Positions 1 to 5,320 of a DNA stretch of 5,320 bases are shown here, piece after piece. The translations under genes and the position numbers were made by a program. Every line of letters starts with the position of its first letter. The stretch's first letter is position 1. The stretch is taken from NCBI GenBank assembly GCA_022710255.1, contig JAKLHG010000305.1, forward strand, positions 1-5,320, written 5' to 3'. This DNA comes from Candidatus Hydrogenedentota bacterium (GTDB lineage: Bacteria > Hydrogenedentota > Hydrogenedentia > Hydrogenedentales > CAITNO01). A model generated the notes under the pieces. That model did not search any database. It was not told the DNA's origin and saw only the letters and a program-made list of their open reading frames with translations.

Positions 1-1378
1 GGGCGCCGCGTATGCGGACTTTGAGACGCTGAACCATGTGATTTTGGAAAAACTGGCGGAGCCGCACGACAAGCCGGTCTTCCTGTATGTCCACGCCATG
101 GACACCCATTTTCCGCATGTACTGAAACCGCCCTTTGACCGGTGGATAGATCCGGAGTACATCAGCGCCGCGATTCAGAACGGCCAGCCGGCACAAAAAA
201 CCGCGAGTCAGTTTACAAAAGAAGACCAGCTGCTGCTGCGAAGCATGCATGACGGGTCCATCCTGTACGCGGACCAGGCCATCGGCGTCATTGTCAAGGC
301 GTTGAAAGAGCAGGGGCTGTATGAAAATACGCTCCTGCTGATAGGGGCTGACCATGGTGATGCGCTCGGTGAAGACGGTACCAGCTGGGGCCATGAGGTC
401 ACCTTCGACGAGGTCACCCATGTTCCCCTGGTAGTTGCAGGGCCGGGTATACCCAGAGGCATGCAGATAGCCGCCTTTACCCAGAATGTGGATATCGTTC
501 CGACCCTGATAGAACTCCTGCACCTCAGGACCACGGCCAGACCGGACGGCAAAAGCCTGATGCCGCTGCTTCGGGGAGACACCGATTCGCTTCACGAGTA
601 TGTGTTTACCCGATGGTACAGCCGGGGATATGACAATCCCAACGGCTATATCATCCGCGATAAAACCCACAAGTACGAGTATGACCCCATGGACGGTCAC
701 GAAGCCCTGTATCTCGCGCCGGATACTGTCGGCGGCCGGGTTTCCTGCCTGGACGCGCAACTCGAAATTGCCGGGCGGTTCCGAAATCTTCGAACCGCTG
801 TTTTCGAACCCCTGTGGCAGGCGTATGACCGGCAGCCCAAACTGTATCATGATGTCCGCTTTACAGAAGCATATCTGGGTGGTATGCCCAATCCGCCGGA
901 AACGATCCGCATTCTTGAGGGCAACCGGCCGGACGCAGACACGCCATTGGACGGTCAATGGATTCTCATGAACGACGTGCTCTGGGCGGCGTCCTGGGGG
1001 AAAGCCCCCGCACCGCTGACTATCCGGCACCAGGCGCCTCCCGGCCGTTACCTCCTTACCTTGCTCCTGCTATCCGCTGAAGACATTCTCGGTCACCCCG
1101 CATCCATGGTGCGCATCCAACCGGCAGGAGAGGAATCCTTCTGCGAGGTGGTATTCGCACCGGGCAACGAGGCTTCCGAACGGCTCTCCCTGGTGGAGGC
1201 CAGGTATGTGGACCTGCCCAACGGCATATTTGAGATGACCCTCAGCCCGGGCGATCGGCCCTACTGGAGCGCCATCGGCGGCTTCCGGCTCACGGCGGCG
1301 GAAACCGTGGAACCCGTATCCAACATGCCGGACCAGCAACAGACCCTGGACCAGTTGCGCACGCTGGGGTATCTGTAA
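1..1378 (+). CDS. Sulfatase (alkaline-phosphatase superfamily), 5'-truncated by window edge
   Basis: The C-terminal part of a sulfatase, an enzyme class that hydrolyses sulfate esters; the substrate cannot be read here. The frame is open to the left edge (first complete codon at 2), so the GTG at 38 is internal and the start lies outside. About 458 residues are visible. FLYVHAMDTHFPH (visible residues 27-39) is the conserved mid-domain strand with its histidine. GADHGDALGE (about 115-124) carries the Asp-His metal ligands, followed by WGHE (about 129-132) and GKSLMPLLRG (about 183-192), all typical of the fold. The N-terminal C-x-P-x-R formylglycine site is not in the window, so catalytic competence cannot be judged. 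After the core, roughly residues 310-430 form a strand-rich segment that looks like a beta-sandwich module, and the protein ends in LRTLGYL, a tail common in these sulfatases. Such enzymes are usually exported; the signal peptide would be off the edge. It converges on the propeller gene. Confidence 0.93.
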   Translation, partial: GAAYADFETLNHVILEKLAEPHDKPVFLYVHAMDTHFPHVLKPPFDRWIDPEYISAAIQNGQPAQKTASQFTKEDQLLLRSMHDGSILYADQAIGVIVKALKEQGLYENTLLLIGADHGDALGEDGTSWGHEVTFDEVTHVPLVVAGPGIPRGMQIAAFTQNVDIVPTLIELLHLRTTARPDGKSLMPLLRGDTDSLHEYVFTRWYSRGYDNPNGYIIRDKTHKYEYDPMDGHEALYLAPDTVGGRVSCLDAQLEIAGRFRNLRTAVFEPLWQAYDRQPKLYHDVRFTEAYLGGMPNPPETIRILEGNRPDADTPLDGQWILMNDVLWAASWGKAPAPLTIRHQAPPGRYLLTLLLLSAEDILGHPASMVRIQPAGEESFCEVVFAPGNEASERLSLVEARYVDLPNGIFEMTLSPGDRPYWSAIGGFRLTAAETVEPVSNMPDQQQTLDQLRTLGYL

Positions 1379-1439
1379 TCTGGCATCGCATTGTCGAACC
1401 TGGTCTGACCCTGTCCGGCACGGTAAGGCTTTCTGGCAC
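1379..1439. other. Convergent intergenic gap, 61 bp
   Basis: This short spacer separates the TAA stop of the sulfatase from the TAG stop of the oppositely oriented propeller gene. I see no GC-rich hairpin followed by a T run on either strand, so termination here is either factor-dependent or not visible to me. A seven-base direct repeat (TCTGGCA at 1379 and 1432) is too short to mean much. Confidence 0.6.
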
Positions 1440-1465
1440 CTATGATTTATCCCGTATATCATAGG
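1439..1465. repeat. Inverted repeat spanning the propeller gene stop codon
   Basis: CCTATGAT (1439-1446) and ATCATAGG (1458-1465) are perfect 8-base inverted copies separated by 11 nt. They cover the last codons and the TAG stop (1440-1442) of the minus-strand propeller gene, and lie about 60 bp past the sulfatase stop. The stem is AT-rich and has no T tract beside it, so it is at best a weak bidirectional 3'-end hairpin. Confidence 0.4.
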
Positions 1466-2675
1466 CCATGAGCGCATCCCCATGCCGGATATACAGCACA
1501 CCGTTCGCGAAAGCCGGATGCGCCCAGTGCCGCCCGTTCCCTTCGGTTACCCGGAACTGGCCGGCATGCTGAAAGGACTCCGGAGTGGCTTTCACCAGGT
1601 GAACGATGCCGCGAGAAGGGCCTTCGTAAACATACAGCATACCGTCGGCATATTCCACAACCCCCTGGCGTACTTCTGTCGCCTTCCACATGACCTTGCC
1701 CGTCTTCATCTCGATGCAGACCAGATGGTTGCCACGCATATGACTCGTCCCGTACAGATACCCTTCGTGCAACACGACCCCGTGATGCTGGCAGTCCAAC
1801 AGATTGTCCTGCCAGGCCTTTTCAAAGGAGGAACCGTCTTCGGAAAGACGCACGGCGCCGCTTTCCGCCTCGTAGCCGCCCGTGTAATAGACAAGCCCGT
1901 CCATGTATATCGGGGTTACCGCGTGAATGCCGTCCCGCGTGGGATGTTCCATCTTCCAGAGAAACGTGCCGTCCTCCGCGTCGGTGCAAACAAGGTAATT
2001 GGCGGTTTCCGTGAACAACAGCCGCCGGCCGTTATGGGTATAGATGATGGGCGCGCAATATGATGCTGGATCACCGAAGCCTTTCGTCGTCCAAATCGTC
2101 TCCCCCGTATGCTTGTCCAGCGAGGCCAGGCCCGCGTCCGGCCCGCCCGGCGTGCAGATAACCCGGTCGCCATCCACCAACAGCGACTCCGCAAGGGTGT
2201 ACATGATATTCGACCCGGAGAACCGTTCCAGAATATTGACGGTCCACTTCTTTTCCCCGGAGGGAATGTGCAGACAATAGACCTCGCCTAACCCGGATAG
2301 CATGTACAGGAAGTCCCCGTCAACGGTGGGCGTAGACCGTGGACCGGGCGCCTGGGTGTCCTCCGTTTCCGGGCCCACGGGAATGGTACGCTCTATCACT
2401 CCGTCCAGATTCAGGATAAATATCCCTGCGGTCGTTTCATCAACCATGCCCGGCACATATATTTTTTTGCCCGCAATGGAAGGCGAAGAATACCCGTTAC
2501 CCAGGCCTGTGGCCACCCATAACAGCGCAGGGCCGTTTTCAGGCCACACCTTCAACAAGCCCTGCTCTTCAAAACGCCCGTCCCGATACGGACCCCGAAA
2601 CTGGGGAGACTCACCCGCAACAGCCATTGACTCAAGACACAGACATAGCGCGATACCTGCGATGGCTTTATACAT
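1440..2675 (-). CDS. Secreted PQQ-like beta-propeller repeat protein
   Basis: 411 residues, apparently complete. The N-terminus has a lysine at residue 3 and a hydrophobic stretch (about 4-20) ending in AVAG-ES, which fits a signal peptidase I site; no lipobox is seen. The mature protein opens with PQFRGPYRDG (about 24-33), then a LLW motif (51-53) and NGYSSPSIAG (60-69), the usual start of the PQQ-like propellers abundant in Planctomycetota-type genomes. Blade motifs ending in Gly-x3-Trp occur at about 140-144, 191-195, 236-240 and 326-330, and the last blade reads HPAFANGVLYIRHGD (about 386-400). This gives a BamB-like fold of roughly seven or eight blades. The family is extracytoplasmic, but most members have no known function, and I see no reason to call it a PQQ-dependent dehydrogenase. 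The start is supported by AAGG at 2685-2688, 9 nt before ATG. It lies 122 bp after dciA on the same strand and could be read through or transcribed separately. Confidence 0.9.
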   Translation of the reverse strand: MYKAIAGIALCLCLESMAVAGESPQFRGPYRDGRFEEQGLLKVWPENGPALLWVATGLGNGYSSPSIAGKKIYVPGMVDETTAGIFILNLDGVIERTIPVGPETEDTQAPGPRSTPTVDGDFLYMLSGLGEVYCLHIPSGEKKWTVNILERFSGSNIMYTLAESLLVDGDRVICTPGGPDAGLASLDKHTGETIWTTKGFGDPASYCAPIIYTHNGRRLLFTETANYLVCTDAEDGTFLWKMEHPTRDGIHAVTPIYMDGLVYYTGGYEAESGAVRLSEDGSSFEKAWQDNLLDCQHHGVVLHEGYLYGTSHMRGNHLVCIEMKTGKVMWKATEVRQGVVEYADGMLYVYEGPSRGIVHLVKATPESFQHAGQFRVTEGNGRHWAHPAFANGVLYIRHGDALMAYDIRDKS

Positions 2676-2718
2676 TTTTGAACGCCTTGTTTTTTAGATT
2701 TTATTCCCCCACCCCAAG

Positions 2719-2746
2719 CCACAATTGAAAGCATACACAATGGTGG
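2719..2746. repeat. Imperfect inverted repeat upstream of the propeller gene
   Basis: CCACAATTG (2719-2727) pairs with CAATGGTGG (2738-2746) over nine positions with a single mismatch (2723/2742) and a 10-nt loop. It sits between dciA and the propeller gene, 44 bp before the propeller start. No T tract follows on the minus strand, so it does not look like an intrinsic terminator. It could be an operator or an mRNA hairpin; no known protein site is recognised. Confidence 0.35.
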
Positions 2747-2770
2747 AGAAGGAATCAAGGCATAGCGCAA

Positions 2771-2787
2771 TCCGGGTCCCACCCGGA
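2771..2787 (-). terminator. Possible 3' hairpin after dciA, without a U tract
   Basis: TCCGGGT (2771-2777) and ACCCGGA (2781-2787) form a perfect 7-bp, mostly GC stem with a CCC/GGG triloop. It begins 10 nt after the dciA stop in the direction of transcription, which is where a terminator is expected. The sequence after it on the minus strand is mixed rather than T-rich, so it is not a classic intrinsic terminator. It may instead protect the mRNA 3' end or partly separate the recF-dciA unit from the propeller gene. Confidence 0.4.
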
Positions 2788-2797
2788 ACAACATCGG

Positions 2798-3133
2798 TCA
2801 CAGGTTTTGCGGGGGCGTTTCATCCTCTTTGTCCTCGGTGGCAAGCATGATAAAGATATCCGATACCAGTTCTTGGCCCGCCATGCGGTTGATGCGCCGC
2901 AGGAGGTCCCACTTGATATAGCTGAGTTTATGCATCCACACGGCGCTTTCCGCGGTCACGCGCAAGATGCCGTCTTTGACATCGTGGGCCTTGCAGTGCG
3001 CGGCAATATTCTTACCGGCAAGTTCCTCCCAATGTTCCCAGATTTTCGCCTGTTCCAGGTTCAGGCCGAGGGGGGTCGTTTGCGCCATTTGGGCAAGGAT
3101 ATCGGCGATATGTTCGGGCTTATTTTTTTTCAT
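2798..3133 (-). CDS. dciA: DciA-like (DUF721) replicative helicase loader protein
   Basis: 111 residues from the ATG at 3131-3133 to the TGA at 2798-2800. The frame stays open far upstream inside recF, but this ATG is chosen because the protein family starts here and because the purine-rich AAGGGGGG at 3138-3145 lies 4 nt before it. Family marks are WEHWEELAG (about 32-40), a histidine-containing segment at about 46-50, then DGILRVTAESAVWMHKL (about 54-70) leading into a helix with KWDLLRRIN (about 74-82). This is the KH-like DUF721 fold. Members studied elsewhere bind DnaB helicase and help load it; that role is carried over by family, not shown here. The tail (about 100-111) is acidic and probably disordered. 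The gene overlaps the recF 3' end by 14 nt, so translational coupling is likely. Confidence 0.9.
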   Translation of the reverse strand: MKKNKPEHIADILAQMAQTTPLGLNLEQAKIWEHWEELAGKNIAAHCKAHDVKDGILRVTAESAVWMHKLSYIKWDLLRRINRMAGQELVSDIFIMLATEDKEDETPPQNL

Positions 3134-4196
3134 GCCGCCCCCCTTCGATATGGAAGTGTTGCATATCCTCCGGGCTGATTGCAGGCAATTGCTCTGGGTG
3201 CGCCGTGGTGATAAGCGCCTGGGCTTCGGCAGGAATGGCGGAGAAGAGACGGGCGGCACGCCCGCTGTCCAATTCCGCGAGGGCCTCGTCGAGAAGCACC
3301 ACCGGATATTCCCCCATGCGCCGCAGCGTGAGTTCCACTTCCGCCAGCTTAAGCACGAGCGCGGCACTCTTCTGCTGGCCCTGGGAACCGTAATTGCGCG
3401 CCTCTTTGCCGGCAATGCGGATTTCCATGTCATCGCGGTGGGGACCGCGTCCCGTGGTTTTCCGCTGGAGATCGCCGTTACGTGTTTCGCCAAGCACCTG
3501 GGTGATGTTCTCAGGATCGGCAATGTCGGGTTTATACACCAGTTCCAGAGGTTCCTCTTCTACGATACGCCCGTACAAGGTTGCGGCGATATCGGACAGT
3601 TCCCGCACGCAGGCCTCCCGCTCCGTGACCAGGATCTTCCCATGAACCGCCAGTTGGCTTTCCCAGGGCGCCAGCAGTTCCGGGTCCGCGCATTGGCGTC
3701 GCAACAGTTCATTGCGCTGGCGCAACGCCTGCCGGTACCGTTGCAGCGCGCGCAGGTACGGGGGCATCATCTGGGATAGTTGCAGGTCGAGATAAAGGCG
3801 GCGGCCGGAAGCGGCGCCTTTTACCAGGACGATATCCTCAGGGGCGAAAAAGGAGACACATATCTTGCCCAGCACGTCACTGAGGCGGGTTTGGGGAATA
3901 CTATTGACTCTAAAGCGTTTCGCGTATCGCCACCAGTTCGCCTCGATATACACGGGCGCGCCGGCGACGCTGCAGGCGTCGATCCGGATGTGAAATTCGC
4001 TGGTGCCATATCGGGCCAGTTCATCATCAGAAGAGGTGCGGTGGCTGCGTGTCGTTGCGGCGTAAAGGATCGCTTCCAGCATTGAAGTTTTGCCTTGCGC
4101 ATTCGCTCCTGAAAGAAGCGTAAACCGAGGCCCTGGTATGAAGTCCATATCTTTCAGGCCGCGGAACTGGCCGCATTGTACTCTGGTCAATCGCAT
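3120..4196 (-). CDS. recF: DNA replication/repair protein RecF
   Basis: 358 residues, the normal length for RecF, an SMC-like ATPase that acts with RecO and RecR at single-strand gaps to promote RecA loading. All landmarks are present: FRGL (11-14); Walker A GANAQGKT (30-37); FFAPEDIVLVKG (116-127), followed by RRLYLDLQLSQ (132-142); the RecF-specific GRGPHRDD (249-256); the ABC-type signature GSQGQQKS (270-277); Walker B PVVLLDE (298-304) with D-loop ELD (308-310); and TTAH (330-333) at the H-loop position. Walker B ends in Asp-Glu where many RecF proteins have Asp-Asp. The start at 4196 is well supported by AGGAG at 4204-4208, 7 nt before ATG. recF follows an acyl-CoA ligase by 120 bp and overlaps dciA by 14 nt. 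dnaN, its common upstream neighbour, is not next to it. Confidence 0.97.
   Translation of the reverse strand: MRLTRVQCGQFRGLKDMDFIPGPRFTLLSGANAQGKTSMLEAILYAATTRSHRTSSDDELARYGTSEFHIRIDACSVAGAPVYIEANWWRYAKRFRVNSIPQTRLSDVLGKICVSFFAPEDIVLVKGAASGRRLYLDLQLSQMMPPYLRALQRYRQALRQRNELLRRQCADPELLAPWESQLAVHGKILVTEREACVRELSDIAATLYGRIVEEEPLELVYKPDIADPENITQVLGETRNGDLQRKTTGRGPHRDDMEIRIAGKEARNYGSQGQQKSAALVLKLAEVELTLRRMGEYPVVLLDEALAELDSGRAARLFSAIPAEAQALITTAHPEQLPAISPEDMQHFHIEGGRHEKK
3123..3130 (-). other. A8 homopolymer in the recF/dciA overlap
   Basis: Eight consecutive A residues in the mRNA sense serve both as the final GAA-AAA-AAA codons of recF and as the first AAA-AAA-AAT codons of dciA. The dciA frame is +1 (equivalently -2) relative to recF. 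A simple -1 ribosomal slip would therefore not fuse the two proteins. Polymerase slippage on the run could, but that is speculative. Confidence 0.6.
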
Positions 4197-4203
4197 TCAG
4201 GCA

Positions 4204-4208
4204 CTCCT
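4204..4208 (-). promoter_or_regulatory. Ribosome binding site of recF
   Basis: AGGAG on the minus strand, separated from the recF ATG by 7 nt. It is a near-ideal Shine-Dalgarno match and fixes the recF start at 4196. Confidence 0.75.
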
Positions 4209-4219
4209 GGTCCCGACAC

Positions 4220-4234
4220 CGTCCCCCCGGGACG
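4220..4234. repeat. GC-rich hairpin dyad in the recF leader
   Basis: CGTCCC (4220-4225) and GGGACG (4229-4234) form a perfect 6-bp stem with a 3-nt loop. In the recF transcript it ends 11 nt before the Shine-Dalgarno element, close enough that a folded hairpin could affect ribosome access. No T tract follows it. Confidence 0.45.
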
Positions 4235-4238
4235 TTCA

Positions 4239-4254
4239 CATGTTCTGCAACATG
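4239..4254. repeat. Perfect 16-bp dyad upstream of recF, operator-like
   Basis: CATGTT (4239-4244) and AACATG (4249-4254) are perfect inverted half-sites around a 4-nt centre, 42 bp before the recF start. The size and symmetry suit a dimeric repressor site or a small hairpin. It does not match the LexA boxes I know: the GTT-N4-AAC arrangement is reversed relative to the GAAC-N4-GTTC form, and CTGT-N8-ACAG is absent. No assignment is made. Confidence 0.45.
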
Positions 4255-4267
4255 GATACAGCATCGC

Positions 4268-4303
4268 ACAGGCCCCCGGGGGTTGCGCCATGGCGGTGCC
4301 TGT
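4268..4303 (-). repeat. Nested GC-rich dyads after the acyl-CoA ligase gene, possible terminator or attenuator
   Basis: An outer inverted repeat, ACAGGC (4268-4273) with GCCTGT (4298-4303), encloses two self-complementary decamers: CCCCCGGGGG (4273-4282) and CGCCATGGCG (4286-4295). It begins 13 nt past the ligase stop in the transcribed direction, a usual place for a 3'-end structure. No U tract follows, so an intrinsic terminator is not established. The two palindromes are too tight to form strong hairpins alone, but they may pair within the outer stem. Confidence 0.45.
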
Positions 4304-4316
4304 CCAAGCAGTGTTG

Positions 4317-5320
4317 TCAGGCCGTGTCCGCATCCGAGGCCTCTTGCGCATCGAAGTCGCTCTTCTGTATACCGAGCTTTTGGCAGGCATATTCGCGCAA
4401 CCGGTACTTTTGGATTTTACCGTTGGCCGTCAAAGGAAATTCCTCCACAAAAAACACATGCTTTGGCGTCTTGTACCGGGCGATGCGTTCACGGGCGAAA
4501 TCGCGCACATCCTCTTCGGTAATATCTGCGCCGTCCCTGGGTATCACAAACGCGCCGATGACTTCCCCGAAATGCGGATCGGGCACCCCGGCCACCTGCA
4601 CATCCTTGATGCCCGGCATGGTGTGATAAAATTCCTCGATTTCCCGGGGCGAGATATTTTCGCCGCCCCGGATAATCATATCCTTGCTGCGGCCCGTAAT
4701 TCTGTAATATCCCTCTTCATCGAAAGTGGCCAGGTCGCCCGTATGAAGCCATCCTTCAGCATCCACCACGGTCGCGGTGGCCTCGGGCATGTTGTAATAT
4801 CCCTTCATGACATTGTAGCCACGGCAGCACAATTCTCCCTGCTGATTGACGCCCAGTGTCCCGCCCGTTTCAGGGTCGATCACTTTCACTTCAATGGCAG
4901 GCAGCACCTTTCCCACCGTGCTGACGCGCCTCTCGGTCGGGTCGTCCGTGCTGGTCTGGCAGATCACCGGAGAACCTTCCGTCAGTCCGTAAGCGATGGT
5001 GATTTCCGCGCAGTGCATGTCGCTGATGACCCGTTTCATGATTTCCATGGGACAGGGAGACCCCGCCATGATGCCTGTGCGCAGGGAGGTCAGGTCAAAG
5101 ATATCAAACATGGGATGGTTCAGTTCGGCGGTGAACATGGTCGGCACGCCGTACAGGGCGGTGCATTTCTCCTTCTGCACTGCCGCGAGCGCCAACAACG
5201 GGTCAAAGGTCTCCAGCATGACCAGGGTGCTTCCATGGGTCAGCGCCGCCATGACTCCCAGTACAATCCCGAAGCAATGAAACAGCGGCACGGGCAGGCA
5301 CACCCGGTCCGCCTCGGTGA
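4317..5320 (-). CDS. Medium/long-chain acyl-CoA ligase (AMP-binding), 5'-truncated by window edge
   Basis: The C-terminal 333 residues or so of an adenylate-forming acyl-CoA synthetase, which activates a carboxylic acid with ATP and transfers it to CoA. The frame is open to the right edge (first complete codon ends at 5318), so the GTG at 5303 is internal; the reading TEADRVCLPVPLFHCFG there matches the conserved core upstream of the mid-domain. In visible numbering: YGLTEG (about 110-115, the acyl-adenylate motif), GELCCRGYNVMKGYY (161-175), LHTGD (191-195, ATP ribose-binding Asp), GRSKDMIIRGGENISP (209-224, hinge and start of the C-terminal domain), and NGKIQK (299-304) with the catalytic lysine at about 301. 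The P-loop-like N-terminal motif is off the edge. The pattern is closest to the ACSF2/FadD-like fatty-acyl ligases; exact chain length cannot be inferred. It is probably soluble or peripherally membrane-associated. recF follows 120 bp downstream on the same strand. Confidence 0.95.
   Translation of the reverse strand, partial: TEADRVCLPVPLFHCFGIVLGVMAALTHGSTLVMLETFDPLLALAAVQKEKCTALYGVPTMFTAELNHPMFDIFDLTSLRTGIMAGSPCPMEIMKRVISDMHCAEITIAYGLTEGSPVICQTSTDDPTERRVSTVGKVLPAIEVKVIDPETGGTLGVNQQGELCCRGYNVMKGYYNMPEATATVVDAEGWLHTGDLATFDEEGYYRITGRSKDMIIRGGENISPREIEEFYHTMPGIKDVQVAGVPDPHFGEVIGAFVIPRDGADITEEDVRDFARERIARYKTPKHVFFVEEFPLTANGKIQKYRLREYACQKLGIQKSDFDAQEASDADTA

Noticed and set aside
38..40. GTG as the sulfatase start
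   Set aside because: The same frame is open to the left edge, and most of the sulfatase fold, including the catalytic cysteine site, would be missing. The gene clearly begins outside the window.
1379..1438. Direct repeat TCTGGCA in the convergent gap
   Set aside because: Seven bases twice in 60 bp can arise by chance, and there is no further repeat or mobile-element feature around it.
1482..2063. Plus-strand open frame of 193 codons opposite the propeller gene
   Set aside because: The opposite strand encodes a recognisable multi-blade propeller with a signal peptide, so this frame is a by-product of its codon bias.
2698..2703. TAAAAT as a -10 box for the propeller gene
   Set aside because: No reasonable -35 hexamer lies 16-18 nt upstream, and the implied start would leave almost no leader before the AAGG element. 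The match probably reflects local AT richness.
3134..3523. Upstream extension of the dciA reading frame inside recF
   Set aside because: It is a shadow of recF in the +1 frame. The translation is Arg/Pro/Ser-rich with no family resemblance, while recF over the same bases has all its ATPase motifs, and dciA has its own ATG with a Shine-Dalgarno element.
2967..3779. Long plus-strand open frame opposite recF and dciA
   Set aside because: It is antisense to two confidently identified genes, and its sequence resembles no family I know. Long antisense frames are expected in GC-rich coding DNA.
4239..4254. LexA/SOS box upstream of recF
   Set aside because: The dyad is GTT-N4-AAC rather than GAAC-N4-GTTC or CTGT-N8-ACAG, and the nearby GTTC pair is spaced by 4 instead of the 7 of the alphaproteobacterial box. 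It is kept only as an unassigned dyad.
5301..5303. GTG as the acyl-CoA ligase start
   Set aside because: The codons before it, reading TEADR, continue the conserved family sequence to the right edge, so the GTG encodes an internal valine.

Overview
The window reads as a stretch of bacterial chromosome with moderately high GC and dense coding. It holds five genes, two of them cut by the window edges. The mix of a large sulfatase ending in an LGYL tail, a secreted PQQ-like beta-propeller opening with a PQFRGP motif, and ordinary housekeeping replication genes is what one expects from sulfatase-rich, propeller-rich phyla such as Planctomycetota, Lentisphaerota or Hydrogenedentota. That placement is an inference from family flavour; there is no marker here for a firm assignment.

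Left part: the 3' two-thirds or so of a plus-strand sulfatase (1-1378) converges on a minus-strand secreted beta-propeller protein (1440-2675), with only 61 bp between the stop codons. Both probably act outside the cytoplasm, but nothing in the sequence ties them to a shared pathway.

Right part: everything from 2798 to the right edge lies on the minus strand. In transcription order it is an acyl-CoA ligase of the AMP-binding superfamily (4317 to beyond 5320, N-terminus missing), then recF (3120-4196), then a DciA/DUF721 gene (2798-3133) that overlaps the recF end by 14 nt. recF and dciA are almost certainly translationally coupled; RecF acts in RecA loading and gap repair, and DciA-type proteins in loading the replicative helicase. 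The usual companions of this pair, dnaA/dnaN upstream and gyrB downstream, are not adjacent here.

The two minus-strand intergenic gaps (about 120 bp each) contain several perfect or near-perfect dyads. The densest set is directly upstream of recF and is the most interesting non-coding signal. I found no RNA gene, CRISPR array, insertion sequence or phage gene, and no convincing evidence of an undescribed system; the window is mostly ordinary.
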